NCBI GenBank assembly: GCA_035524955.1
Contig: DATLFG010000057.1
Coordinates: 1-64,000 of the forward strand
Direction: 5' to 3'
Origin: CAMLFJ01 sp035524955
Lineage (GTDB): Bacteria; Methylomirabilota; Methylomirabilia; Rokubacteriales; CSP1-6
DNA: 64,000 nucleotides
Below, one piece after another: positions 55,821 through 64,000 of this stretch. Under the pieces are notes generated by a model that ran no database searches, had not been told where the DNA came from, and saw nothing but the letters and a program-made list of their open reading frames with translations. Position 1 is the first letter of the stretch; every line of letters begins with the position of its first letter. A program made the position numbers and the translations under genes.

Positions 55821-56384
55821 ATGCACTCCGGCCCAGCGCCCGTTCGGGCACGCCGCGTTGCCGGCCCCGCCGTCAGCTCTCCGAGCCGTGTCTGGCATCG
55901 AGACTCCTCCGGGTTCACCCTCATCGAGCTCGCCATCGTGGCGGCCCTGATCGGCATCCTGGCCACGCTCGGCCTGCTGACCGCTCAGAACCTGATCCAG
56001 CGCGCGCGGGCGAGCGCCACCGCCACCCAGATGGCGTTCATCCGCACAGGGGTGCTGAATCTCGCGACCAACTGTGAAGGCCTGCCCCTGACGGGCAAGC
56101 GCAGTGGCGATCCGGGGCTGGTCTCCCGGCCGAAGGGCTCCGCGTGCTGGTTCGGACCGTACCTGGCGCGCTGGCCCACCACCACGCCCTTCGGAAAGGG
56201 CACGAGCTTCCAGTATCAGGGCAAGAAGGGCACCATGGCCGTGCTGAAAGCGGTGTCGCTGAACGCGAGCGACGCGAAAGCTGCCGGGGCCGCCGTGGCG
56301 CCCTCGTTCGGCGGCCAGGCCAAGCTGACCACGAGCAAAAAGGTGTGGACGGTCTCCGTCGACGTGGGCAACTTCTACAAGTAG
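55821..56384 (+). CDS. Type II secretion/type IV pilus pseudopilin
   Basis: A 187-residue prepilin (counting from the ATG at 55821). Cleavage motif and methylated residue SGFTLIELAIVAALIGILATLGLL (class III signal, Glu5), then a long helix (QNLIQRARASATATQMAFIRTGVLNLATNC) and a C-terminal pseudopilin domain with two Cys. The leader before the FTLIEL box is unusually long (about 30 residues); the GTG at 55818 or the ATG at 55821 are the most likely starts. It precedes the zinc-finger membrane protein and the GspE ATPase operon. Confidence 0.85.
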   Translation: MHSGPAPVRARRVAGPAVSSPSRVWHRDSSGFTLIELAIVAALIGILATLGLLTAQNLIQRARASATATQMAFIRTGVLNLATNCEGLPLTGKRSGDPGLVSRPKGSACWFGPYLARWPTTTPFGKGTSFQYQGKKGTMAVLKAVSLNASDAKAAGAAVAPSFGGQAKLTTSKKVWTVSVDVGNFYK

Positions 56385-56390
56385 ACCCTC

Positions 56391-56912
56391 ATGAAAGACC
56401 TCGGTGCGTGCATCCGTCATCCCGGCGAGCCGGCGCTCTTCCGCTGCCGGCAGTGTCATGACGCGGTCTGCGTCGGGTGCCGGGCGCCCGACGAGCGCGA
56501 CCTCTGCGCCACGTGCGCCCAGTACCGGAGCGAATCGGCGGAGCGCGAGGTGCGGGTGCTGGCCGGCGAGACGCCCGACGAAGCGCCCCGGCGGATCCGG
56601 TGGGGGCGCTACGCGATCGCGCTCCTGGTGGCGCTCAATATCGGACTCGCCGGCTACCTGGTGCTCGCGGGGCGGTCGGACACCGCGATCACCCAGGGCG
56701 TGAAGGCGGTGGAGGCCGTGTCGCGGGCGGTGGACGACAGCCGTGACCCCTCCTCGGGACGCTATCCGGAGAGCCTCGCCACGGTGCTATCCAAGCTTCC
56801 GGAGCCGGTCGCGGAAATGGTCCGGGCGGGGACCATCCAGTACGCGACCTACGCCAACCGATCCGATTACGAGGTGAGCTTCGTCCTGGGGCCTCGCCAA
56901 CCCACTCGCTGA
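56391..56912 (+). CDS. B-box-type zinc-finger membrane protein with pilin-like domain
   Basis: A 173-residue protein: N-terminal zinc-binding region with CIRHPGEPALFRCRQCHDAVCVGCRAPDERDLCATCAQ (B-box-like Cys/His spacing), a linker, one membrane helix (RYAIALLVALNIGLAGYLVLAG), and a C-terminal domain related to pseudopilins (SGRYPESLATVLSKLPEPVAEMVRAGTIQYATYANRSDYEVSFVL). It starts 6 bases after the pilin stop. Zinc fingers of this type on secretion proteins are rare; it may regulate or scaffold the assembly. Confidence 0.75.
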   Translation: MKDLGACIRHPGEPALFRCRQCHDAVCVGCRAPDERDLCATCAQYRSESAEREVRVLAGETPDEAPRRIRWGRYAIALLVALNIGLAGYLVLAGRSDTAITQGVKAVEAVSRAVDDSRDPSSGRYPESLATVLSKLPEPVAEMVRAGTIQYATYANRSDYEVSFVLGPRQPTR

Positions 56913-56922
56913 CCCGGGCCGG

Positions 56923-58728
56923 CTACAGCGCGACCCGATACACCTCTTCCAGCGTGGTCTCGCCGAGCAGCACCTTGGCCAGTCCATCCTCGAACATGGT
57001 CCGCATGCCGGCCTCGGTGGCGGCGGCCCGGATAACGCCGCCGTCCCGCCGCTCCATGATGAGCTGCCGCGTGTCCGCCTGCACCTCGAACAGCTCGAAG
57101 ATCCCGATGCGCCCGCGGAAGCCGCTGCCCTGGCACTGGGGGCAGCCGCGGCCGCGAAAGGTGCGGACGGCCGCGAACGGATCGCTCCCCTGCCCGAGCA
57201 CGCCCTGCGTCTGGAGCATCCGGACGCTCCGCTCGAAGTCGGGACGCGCGCGCAGGGCGGTCAGCACCCCGGGCTCCGGGGCCCCGCTCTCGCGGCAGGC
57301 CACGCAGATGCGGCGCGCGAGCCGCTGCGCCATCACGAGGACGAGGGTGGAGGCGAGGAGGAACGGCTCGACCCCCATGTCGAGCAGCCGCGGGACCGCG
57401 GAGGTCGCGTCGTTGGTGTGCAGCGTGGAGAGGAAGAGCCGCCCGACCAGCGCGGCCCGCACCCCGATGGACACCGTCTCGCTGTCCCGGATCTCGCCGA
57501 CCATGATCACGTCGGGGTCTTGCCGGAGCAGCGCCCGCAGCGCGCTCGCGAAGTCGAATCCGGCCGCCGCGTTCAGCGGGATCTGGGTGACCCGCGGCAT
57601 CGTGTACTCGATGGGATCCTCGACCGTCGAGATGTTCACCGCGTTCTGCCGCTCGACGGACAAACGCCTCAGCATCGCGTACAGCGTGGTGGACTTGCCG
57701 GAGCCGGTCGGCCCCGTCACCAGGATCATCCCAAACGGCCGCAGCAGGCCCTTGACCAGCACCTCGTAGTCGGCCGAGGCCAGCCCCAGGTCGTCCAGGT
57801 CCACGGAGGCCGCCTCGCGCGAGAGCACGCGCATGACCACCTTCTCGCCCCACTGGGTCGGCACCGAGGACACGCGCAGGTCGACCACGAAGCCGGAGAG
57901 ATCGGCCTCGAAGCGGCCGTCCTGGGCGGTGCGGTGCTCGTCGATACGCATCGCGCTCAGGATCTTGATGCGAGCGGCCAGCGACGGGTGCGCGGCGGGG
58001 GGCAGGGTCAGCACCTCGTGCAACACGCCGTCGATCCGGTAGCGGACCAGCGTCTCGAGCTCATAGGGCTCGATGTGGATGTCCGAGGCCCGCGTCACCA
58101 CCGCGTACTCGAGGATGCGGGTGACCAGGTCGGCGGTCGAGGCGTCCGCGGGAGGGGCCGGCCGCCGGGCGGCGGGGTCGGCCGGATGCCACTGGGCGCC
58201 CGGTCCCGCCGGCGCGGCCCCCGTCTTGGCGGGCGGATTGATCGCGGTGCTCGCGCGGAGCGCGGAGCGCTCGAGCATGTCGCGCAGGTTGCCCTTGTAG
58301 AGGAGCTGGGCGCGCTGGATATTGCCCTCCGGAGCCAGGTACGGCACGATCTCGCACCTGGTCATCTGAGCCATCTCGCGGATGATCAGCTTGTCGCGTG
58401 GATTGGCCATCGCCACCTTCAGCGTCTGGTCCTGGCGCTGGAAGGGCACCACCGCGTGGCTCCGCGCGTACTCCTCGCGGACGGCCTGCAGCGCGTCGAG
58501 CTGTACATCCCCGACCTTCAGCTCGATGAAACCCACCTCCCACGCCTGGGCGAGCTGGGCGAGCAGGAAGGCGAGCGGGATGCGGCCCCGCTCGGCGAGC
58601 GCGCGCTCGAGCGGGATCTTCAGCCGCGCCGCCATCTGCTGCGCCTTCTCGAACTCGGGCGCGTCCACCAGCTCGAGCTGCTGGACGATCAGGGTCCTGA
58701 GCTCCTCGTCGGAGACGATACCCGCCAT
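56923..58728 (-). CDS. gspE: GspE/PilB-family secretion/pilus ATPase
   Basis: A 601-residue assembly ATPase. N-terminal GspE-N domain (residues 1-150), then the ATPase core with Walker A LVTGPTGSGKSTTL, Asp box EDPIEYTMPRVTQ, Walker B MVGEIRDSETV, His box LSTLHTNDATSAVPRL, and a zinc-binding CxxC pair (CVAC and CPQCQGSGFRGRIGIFE). Converts ATP hydrolysis into pilus or pseudopilus assembly. It overlaps the response regulator gene upstream by one base (TGATG), so it is translationally coupled to a two-component system. No inner-membrane platform gene (GspF) is in the window. Confidence 0.95.
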   Translation of the reverse strand: MAGIVSDEELRTLIVQQLELVDAPEFEKAQQMAARLKIPLERALAERGRIPLAFLLAQLAQAWEVGFIELKVGDVQLDALQAVREEYARSHAVVPFQRQDQTLKVAMANPRDKLIIREMAQMTRCEIVPYLAPEGNIQRAQLLYKGNLRDMLERSALRASTAINPPAKTGAAPAGPGAQWHPADPAARRPAPPADASTADLVTRILEYAVVTRASDIHIEPYELETLVRYRIDGVLHEVLTLPPAAHPSLAARIKILSAMRIDEHRTAQDGRFEADLSGFVVDLRVSSVPTQWGEKVVMRVLSREAASVDLDDLGLASADYEVLVKGLLRPFGMILVTGPTGSGKSTTLYAMLRRLSVERQNAVNISTVEDPIEYTMPRVTQIPLNAAAGFDFASALRALLRQDPDVIMVGEIRDSETVSIGVRAALVGRLFLSTLHTNDATSAVPRLLDMGVEPFLLASTLVLVMAQRLARRICVACRESGAPEPGVLTALRARPDFERSVRMLQTQGVLGQGSDPFAAVRTFRGRGCPQCQGSGFRGRIGIFELFEVQADTRQLIMERRDGGVIRAAATEAGMRTMFEDGLAKVLLGETTLEEVYRVAL

Positions 58729-59114
58729 CAGCCGGTCCCTCCCAGCGTCTCGCCGACCCGCTTGACCAGATCCTGCAGCGAGAGGTTGGCCTTCACGAAG
58801 TAGCCGGCCGCGCCCGCCTCCATCGCCTGCTTGACGTCGCTATCCTGCCCGAGGTTGCTCAGGATGATGATCGGGATGGTCGCGGTCGCGGTGTCCGCCT
58901 TGAGCGCGCGCAGCACCTCGAAGCCCTGCAGCTTGGGCATGATCAGATCGAGCAGGATCAGGTCCGGCGCTTCGGTCCGCGCCATCCGAAGCGCTTCGTC
59001 CCCGTCGACCGCCGCCAGCACCGAGAAGCCCTGGCGCTTGAGCGCGGTCTCTGCCGCCTTGCGAAGGAACCGATCGTCTTCCGCCAGCAGGATCCGCCGG
59101 GTCGGCTCACCCAT
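58728..59114 (-). CDS. Single-domain response regulator
   Basis: A 128-residue receiver domain: RILLAEDDRFLRKAAE, LILLDLIMPKLQGFEVLRAL (phosphorylated Asp), IIILSNLG, GYFVKAN. No output domain, so it works by protein-protein contact or by competing for phosphate. One of two similar receivers between the kinase and GspE. Confidence 0.93.
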   Translation of the reverse strand: MGEPTRRILLAEDDRFLRKAAETALKRQGFSVLAAVDGDEALRMARTEAPDLILLDLIMPKLQGFEVLRALKADTATATIPIIILSNLGQDSDVKQAMEAGAAGYFVKANLSLQDLVKRVGETLGGTG

Positions 59115-59116
59115 GG

Positions 59117-59491
59117 TCAGGCCTCCAGGAGACGCGCAACCATGTCGCCCAGCTCCTGCAGCGACAGGTCCGCCTTGACGAAGTATCCGGACACTCCGAG
59201 GGTCTTGATCTCCTCGACGTCCTGTTCGCGCGACGAATTGGAAAGGATCAGCACGCGGATCTCCCTCGTGGCCTCCTCGGCCCTCAGCGCTTTCAGGACC
59301 TCGATGCCCGTCATCTTCGGCATGAGGAGGTCGAGCAGGATGAGGTCGGGCGGCTCCGCTCGCACCTGTCGGAGCGCCTCCTCGCCGTCGGCCGCGGTGG
59401 TGACCACGAAGCCGCGCTGGCGGAGGCTGACCTCGCAGGCCCGGCGCAGGAAGCGATCGTCCTCCACCAGAAGGATGCGCCGCGCGGTCAT
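59117..59491 (-). CDS. Single-domain response regulator
   Basis: A 124-residue receiver: RRILLVEDDRFLRRACE, DLILLDLLMPKMTGIEVLKAL (phospho-Asp), VLILSNSSREQD, SGYFVKADLSLQELG. About 60 percent similar to its neighbour, so the two are recent duplicates. Start ATG 59489-59491 overlaps the kinase stop as ATGA. The pair may fine-tune phosphate flow from the kinase. Confidence 0.93.
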   Translation of the reverse strand: MTARRILLVEDDRFLRRACEVSLRQRGFVVTTAADGEEALRQVRAEPPDLILLDLLMPKMTGIEVLKALRAEEATREIRVLILSNSSREQDVEEIKTLGVSGYFVKADLSLQELGDMVARLLEA

Positions 59492-62400
59492 CTCGCCGGC
59501 TCCGCCCGCGGGAGCGTGAAGAGGAAGGTCGCCCCCGCCCCTTCCTCGGACTCGCACCAGACCCGACCGCCGAGCTGCTCCATGATCAAGCGCACCAGAT
59601 ACAGGCCGAGCCCGGTGCCTTCGGTCTCCATCGTCACCACGTTGTCGGCGCGGTAGAACTTCTCGAACAACCTCGGCTGCGACGACGCCGGCACTCCGAT
59701 CCCGCTGTCGCGGATCGACCAGCGGAGGGCCGGCCCATCCGGCTCGAGCCGGATCGCGATGGTGCCCGCCTCCGGCGTGTACTTGATCGCGTTCGAGACG
59801 AGGTTCACCACCACCTGGCGAAGGAGCTGGGGATCCGCCAGCACGCGCGGGGCGTCCGCATCGCCGGCCAGCGACACCTGATGCCCCTTGGCCTGAACCA
59901 GGCCCGCCGTCTCCGCGAGCACGCCCCGGGTGAGCTCCCCCAGGTCGGTCGGCGCCGCGGTCATCGTGAGCTTTCCTCGCTCGAGCCGCGAGATGTCGAG
60001 GAGATCGTTCACGAGCTGGATCAGCCGCTGCGCGGCCTCCCGCGCATCCTGCACGTAGGAGGCCGCGTCGGCGGGGACGTCCGGATCCTGGGCGGCCAGC
60101 TCCAGCATCCACCGGATCCCGGCCAGCGGCGTGCGGAGCTGGTGCGTCACAAACGAGACAAAATCGGACTTCATCCGACTCACCTCTCGCTCCTGCGTCA
60201 CATCGTGAAAGGTGAGGGTAAAACCGCACGTGGCGCCGGCGCTGTCCTTGGTGGGCTGGGACACCCACTGGAGGGTGCGGCGCGGCGCACCCAGCTCGAG
60301 GTCTCCCGCGCCACCGTGCTCGGGATCGTCCACGAGCGATCGCAAGGTCGCGAACATCCGCTGGTAGTCGGCGCCCTCGATCCGGTGCCCGGCCAGCAGC
60401 TCGGTGAGCTCGGCGCCGACCAGGTCGGCCGCGTCGAGGCCCAGCATGTCGCCCGCGCGCCGGTTGGCGGTCTCGACCCGGCCGTCCCGCCCGACCAGCA
60501 ACATCCCGTCGGAGGTGGAGTCGAAGATCTGGGCGAGGCGGGTCTGCTGGAGCCTGACCTCCTCGTAGTGGCGGGCGTTGTCCATCGCGATCCCCACGTG
60601 GGCGGCCAGGGCCGCAAGCAGCTGCGCCTCCTTGTCGGAGAACTCGTGTGGCTCGAAGAAATAGGCCATCAGCACCCCGAGCCCCTCGTCCCGGACCACG
60701 ATCGGAACCGCGAGATAGGCTCGGGGCCCAAGCTCGAAGACTTGCCCCGTCGCCGGGGCGTAGCGCAGCGACGGATCGGCGAGACGGTCGGTGGTGCTCA
60801 CGGGCCGGCGCTCCTGGAAGGCGCGCCCCGCCACGCCCTCGCCGAACTTCAGCACGAGATCCCGCGTGTGCCCGGCCGTGAGATGCAGGCCGTGCCGGAA
60901 GGCCAGACCCCCGCGGGACTCGTCGGGCACGAAGACGCCGGATGCGTCACAGCCAAGCAGGTCGACGGTCTTGGTGACGATCTGATGCAGCACCGAGTCC
61001 ACGTCGAGGGTGGCGGTCAGATGCGTGGTGACCTCGTACAGCTTGGTCACCTCCTGCTCACGCGCCCGGCTCTGCGCGTAGAGGCGGGCCTTGTGAATGA
61101 CCACGGAGGCGTGATCGCCGAGGGCGGTCAGGAGCGAGACGTCCTCCGGGCTGAACCGGCGGCGATTCTTGCTGAAGACGAGCAGGCAGCCGATGGTCCG
61201 CCCGCTGATCTGCAGCGGCACCCCCAGGAAGCCCTGGAAGCCCTCCGCGATCGCGCCCGCCTTGTGAGCGGGATCGTAGCGGGTGTCCTGCTGGAGATCC
61301 TCGATCATCACCGGCCGGCCGGTCGCGACCACCTCCCCGCTCAGGCTCTCCCCCACCCGGATGCGCGGGCGGGCCATGATCCGCGCGGCGGAGCGGGTGC
61401 GCGCGCCTACCACGAGGTGCCCGCCCTCCAGGAGGCGGATGCCCGCGGCCTCCACCCCCAGCAGCCCGGTTGTCTCGTCGACCAGGAGCGAGAGGACCTG
61501 CTCGGTATCCTCGGCGGCGGCGAGACGGCGGGAGATCTCGTAGAGGGCGTCGAGCTGGCGCCGCTCCCGCTCGGCTTGATCGAACAGGCGGGCGTGGCGC
61601 AGCACCACCGTGACCTGCGAGGCGACGTGCTCCACGAGCGCCAGCTCGCGCTCGGTCAGCACCTTCCGCTTGGTCCACCAGACCAGGTAGAAGGTGCCGG
61701 CCACCTCGTCATCGAGCAGCAAGGGGAGCACCAGCCCGGACTGGTGTCGAAACAGCTTGAAGAGCTGGTAGCTGAAGCGCGGATCGGACGGCACGTCGTC
61801 GGTGAAGACCGGGCGCCGCGCCGACCAGACCTCCGCCTCGATGCCCTGCGCGCCGATTGGGAGCGGGAAGGCGAGGAACGTCGCGAGCATGTCCTTCGGG
61901 ACGCGGTACCCCGCGCTGGGAACCAGGCGCCCACCCGCCGGGTCCAGGAGGTACGCGGCGCCGGTGTCGGCCCCGACGAGGCGGGTCAGCTCCCGGCAGA
62001 TCCGGCGCAGCGCCTCCTGCACGTCGAGGGTGGTGCTGGCGGTGTGCGCGATGGCCAGGACGGCCTCGGTCTCACGGAGCCGGACCTCCATCTCGGCATG
62101 CAGCCGGGCATTCTCGCGAAGGAGCCGGCGCCGCTCCCAGATCCGGCGCACGATCGCCTCGAGCCGGCTTGGATCGACCGGCTTGAGGATGTAACCGGCG
62201 GTCCCGCCTTCCACCGCCTTGATCGCGGCGTCGACGCTGGTTTCTCCGGTCACGCAGACGATGTCCGGGGGCGACGCGAGCTTCTGCACCTCCTCCATCA
62301 CCCGGTTGCCGTCCATGTCCGGGAGCTTGAGATCGAGCAGGAGCAACCCGACGTGCCCTTCCCGCAGGATCGCCAGCCCGTCGGCTCCCGTGTGCGCGGT

Positions 62401-62493
62401 CACCGCCGGATAGCCGCGCCCCTCGAGGAACTCGGCCAGGAAAGCCGCGACCTCGTGATCGTCGTCCAGGACCAGAACTCGTTCGGGAGCCAT
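59488..62493 (-). CDS. Hybrid histidine kinase with REC, three GAF and PAS
   Basis: A 1001-residue soluble kinase. Residues 1-120 are a receiver domain (LLLLDLKLPDMDG with the phospho-Asp). Three GAF domains follow (about 150-300, 320-475, 490-650), then a PAS domain (655-770), a HisKA helix pair with the phospho-His in VTHQLRTPL, and an HATPase domain with N, G1, G2 boxes (NAIKYTPEAG, RDSGIGVP, GTGLGLYLV). No membrane helix, so it senses a cytoplasmic signal, probably cyclic nucleotide or redox through the GAFs. It heads the operon HK-RR-RR-GspE. N-terminal REC plus HisKA makes it able to receive or donate phosphate. Confidence 0.93.
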   Translation of the reverse strand: MAPERVLVLDDDHEVAAFLAEFLEGRGYPAVTAHTGADGLAILREGHVGLLLLDLKLPDMDGNRVMEEVQKLASPPDIVCVTGETSVDAAIKAVEGGTAGYILKPVDPSRLEAIVRRIWERRRLLRENARLHAEMEVRLRETEAVLAIAHTASTTLDVQEALRRICRELTRLVGADTGAAYLLDPAGGRLVPSAGYRVPKDMLATFLAFPLPIGAQGIEAEVWSARRPVFTDDVPSDPRFSYQLFKLFRHQSGLVLPLLLDDEVAGTFYLVWWTKRKVLTERELALVEHVASQVTVVLRHARLFDQAERERRQLDALYEISRRLAAAEDTEQVLSLLVDETTGLLGVEAAGIRLLEGGHLVVGARTRSAARIMARPRIRVGESLSGEVVATGRPVMIEDLQQDTRYDPAHKAGAIAEGFQGFLGVPLQISGRTIGCLLVFSKNRRRFSPEDVSLLTALGDHASVVIHKARLYAQSRAREQEVTKLYEVTTHLTATLDVDSVLHQIVTKTVDLLGCDASGVFVPDESRGGLAFRHGLHLTAGHTRDLVLKFGEGVAGRAFQERRPVSTTDRLADPSLRYAPATGQVFELGPRAYLAVPIVVRDEGLGVLMAYFFEPHEFSDKEAQLLAALAAHVGIAMDNARHYEEVRLQQTRLAQIFDSTSDGMLLVGRDGRVETANRRAGDMLGLDAADLVGAELTELLAGHRIEGADYQRMFATLRSLVDDPEHGGAGDLELGAPRRTLQWVSQPTKDSAGATCGFTLTFHDVTQEREVSRMKSDFVSFVTHQLRTPLAGIRWMLELAAQDPDVPADAASYVQDAREAAQRLIQLVNDLLDISRLERGKLTMTAAPTDLGELTRGVLAETAGLVQAKGHQVSLAGDADAPRVLADPQLLRQVVVNLVSNAIKYTPEAGTIAIRLEPDGPALRWSIRDSGIGVPASSQPRLFEKFYRADNVVTMETEGTGLGLYLVRLIMEQLGGRVWCESEEGAGATFLFTLPRAEPAR

Positions 62494-62567
62494 CGGCTGG
62501 TCTCTCTACGTTAGTCCCTATGCCTTTCCGGGGCCGTGCCTTATGAGACGCCTTGCATTCCGGCTGG

Positions 62568-63734
62568 TTACGGGCCGACCGCGACCCGGGCCACGAAGTC
62601 GCGGCGCAGCGTGAGGCCGAGCCCGGGGCCGGCGGGCGCCAGCACGTGGCCGTCCTCGAGCTCCACCCGCTCCTCCACGAGATCGTTCAGCAGTGGATTG
62701 TGGCCACGGGAGAACTCGAGCAGGTTCACGCACGGCGTGGACACCGCCAGGTGCAGGCCCGCCGCGAAGAGGATGGCCGAGCCCCAGAGATGCGGCGCCA
62801 CCGTGAGGTCGTGGGCGGCGGCGAGCGCCGCGATGCGCTGGGTCTCGGTGATGCCGCCCGCGATGGCCACGTCGGGCTGGCACACGTCCACCGCGCGGGC
62901 CGCGATCATGTCGCGGAAGGCGAAGCGCGTCTGCTCGCTCTCCCCCGCCGCGATCGGGATGTCGGTGGCGGCGCGCACCTCCGCCTGGCCCGCGAGATTC
63001 TCGGAGGACACCGGCTCCTCGAGCCAGGCGAGGTCGCAGTCCTCGACCTTGCGCGCAAAGCGCATCGCGTCGCGCACGCTCCAGGTGCCGTGCGCGTCCA
63101 CCATGATGCCCACGTCGGGCCCGAGCGTCTCGCGCACCTCGCGCACGCGCGCCGCCGAATCGTCCACGCTCCGGTCCTGGAGCCCCACCCGCAGCTTCAC
63201 CGCGCGGTGCCCGCGCTCCACGTACCGGGTCATCTGCTTGCCGATCGCGCCCACCGGCGCCCAGCCCCCGCTCGCGTAGGCCGGGATGCGGTCGCGGTAC
63301 CGCCCGCCCAGGAGCCGCCACACCGGCTCGCCGACCGAGCGCCCGAGGAGATCCCAGCACGCGATGTCGATGCCGCTGATCGCGCTGAGCGCCAGCCCGC
63401 GCCGGCCGATGGTGGGGAAGGTCCGCCCCTCGCGCGCGGCGTAGCGGGCGCGCGAGCCGTTGTAGAGAAGCTCCCAGATCCCGGTGACATCGCGCGGGTC
63501 GCGCCCCACCAGGGCGGGCCCCATCTCCTCGCGGATGAGCGTGACCATCGCCGCGTAGTTGCCCAGATTGCCCACCGCGGCCTTGGCCTCGCCGAGCCCC
63601 ACCAGGCCGGTGTCGGTCTCGATCTCGACCAGGCACATGTTGAAGGTGTCGTTGCGGCCGAAGTCGCTGACGTGGGCGTGCTCGGCGGGAATCGGGGCGC
63701 GGAGCCAGGTGGCGCGAACGGTGGTGATCTTCAT
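62568..63734 (-). CDS. Mandelate racemase/muconate lactonizing enzyme-family protein
   Basis: A 388-residue enolase-superfamily protein: capping N-terminal domain, then a TIM barrel with AVKLRVGLQD (catalytic Lys on strand 2), IMVDAHGTWS and LAWLEEPVS (metal Asp/Glu), VCQPDVAIAGG, and APHLWGSA near the C-terminus (catalytic His-type residue). The reaction may be a dehydration, racemisation or cycloisomerisation of an acid; sequence alone does not fix it. Metal ligands are present. Followed closely on the 3' side by a signalling operon, but the upstream neighbour on the same strand is murB. Confidence 0.9.
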   Translation of the reverse strand: MKITTVRATWLRAPIPAEHAHVSDFGRNDTFNMCLVEIETDTGLVGLGEAKAAVGNLGNYAAMVTLIREEMGPALVGRDPRDVTGIWELLYNGSRARYAAREGRTFPTIGRRGLALSAISGIDIACWDLLGRSVGEPVWRLLGGRYRDRIPAYASGGWAPVGAIGKQMTRYVERGHRAVKLRVGLQDRSVDDSAARVREVRETLGPDVGIMVDAHGTWSVRDAMRFARKVEDCDLAWLEEPVSSENLAGQAEVRAATDIPIAAGESEQTRFAFRDMIAARAVDVCQPDVAIAGGITETQRIAALAAAHDLTVAPHLWGSAILFAAGLHLAVSTPCVNLLEFSRGHNPLLNDLVEERVELEDGHVLAPAGPGLGLTLRRDFVARVAVGP

Positions 63735-63764
63735 GGACGCTCCTTCGGTGGAGGTGACGGCGCG

Positions 63765-64000
63765 TCAGTCGAGGCCCAGCGTACCCCAGAAGATGGGCTC
63801 GGGGTGCAGGCGCACGCCGAAGCGCTGCTCGACCGACGCCCGCACGCGCCGGGCGAAGGCGGCGACGTCGCGGGCGCGGGCGCCGTCGTGGCAGACGATG
63901 GCCAGGGTGTGGCGCGTGGAGAGGCCCACCGGCCCGTCGGCCTGGCCGCGCGTGAAGCCGGCACGCTCGATGAGCCAGGCCGCCGAGAGCTTCACGCGCC
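63765..64000 (-). CDS. murB: UDP-N-acetylmuramate dehydrogenase, C-terminal part
   Basis: The visible 77 or so residues are the MurB C-terminal domain: VKLSAAWLIERAGFTRGQADGPVGLSTRHTLAIVCHDGARARDVAAFARRVRASVEQRFGVRLHPEPIFWG. The conserved Glu of the catalytic site (HPEPIFWG) and the SA-W-LIE...G motif are present. The rest of the gene lies beyond the right edge. It is on the same strand as the following MLE gene, 30 bases apart. Confidence 0.88.
   Translation of the reverse strand, partial: RVKLSAAWLIERAGFTRGQADGPVGLSTRHTLAIVCHDGARARDVAAFARRVRASVEQRFGVRLHPEPIFWGTLGLD

Noticed and set aside
1..64000. CRISPR arrays, tRNA and rRNA genes
   Set aside because: No regularly spaced identical repeats and no tRNA or rRNA signature were seen on either strand.

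Overview
The window is about 64 kb of very GC-rich bacterial DNA, densely packed with short intergenic gaps, many 1-4 base gene overlaps and no rRNA or tRNA gene that I could see. No marker gene fixes the taxon. The gene mix (several F420/flavin luciferase-like oxidoreductases, UbiD-type decarboxylase, acetamidase/formamidase, TPP enzyme, mandelate-racemase-like enzyme, MocR regulator, archaeal-type ATP ligase, GspE/PilB ATPase) together with interspersed CTCTCCC/GGGAGAG palindromes resembles uncultured soil or aquifer lineages such as Rokubacteria/Methylomirabilota. That placement is inference. A Gram-negative-type envelope is suggested by lipoproteins and pseudopilins.

Positions 1-8111 are the most unusual part: a chromosomal integron. 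A tyrosine recombinase with the integron-integrase-specific insert (intI, minus strand, 7122-8111) is followed on the same strand by gene cassettes. Five attC-like recombination sites (573-635, 1078-1130, 3141-3200, 3770-3841, 5421-5480) separate the genes. All five have RYYYAAC/GTTRRRY-like ends, an imperfect inverted repeat and, in four of them, the same unpaired G in the 5' arm read on the minus strand, so all share one orientation. The cassettes carry a DUF2254 membrane protein, a small unknown protein interrupted downstream by an IS481-type element, a TIGR02574-like antitoxin with a RelE/ParE toxin, an AraC regulator plus an oppositely oriented exported NTF2-like protein, a HicB antitoxin with a broken HicA, and a patatin-like lipase that runs off the left edge. 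The integrase points toward its array, the reverse of the classical layout.

Positions 8.1-36 kb are core-like metabolic and housekeeping genes in short operons: a metalloprotease-DinB fusion, a luciferase-like enzyme with a HAD phosphatase, a MetE-like methyltransferase facing a MocR regulator, a group of small dimeric-barrel proteins, an ATP-dependent DNA ligase carrying a translated palindromic repeat, a gamma-glutamyltransferase, a GNAT/PduO pair, the classic MoxR-DUF58-transglutaminase operon, Dps, FKBP, DapA, and a radical SAM/phosphoesterase/TVP38/DUF3047/glycosyltransferase run. Positions 36-41 kb hold a co-directional trio: UbiD-like decarboxylase, a MetE-like/SAM-methyltransferase fusion and an acyl-CoA-synthetase-like enzyme.

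Positions 41-55 kb hold stress and small-molecule enzymes (PPOX, DUF3750, APH-type kinase, MFS, an exported AlgH/YqgE, TPP enzyme plus D-threonine-aldolase-like enzyme, RidA, SDR, LLM, UspA, FMN alpha-hydroxy-acid oxidase). Positions 55-62.5 kb are a secretion/pilus and signalling module: a pseudopilin with a degraded copy upstream, a zinc-finger membrane protein, and a translationally coupled operon of a multi-GAF hybrid histidine kinase, two single-domain response regulators and a GspE/PilB ATPase. The right end carries a mandelate-racemase-like enzyme and the 3' end of murB.

Several genes have a -10-like hexamer 5-10 bases before the start codon and no visible Shine-Dalgarno sequence, suggesting frequent leaderless transcripts.
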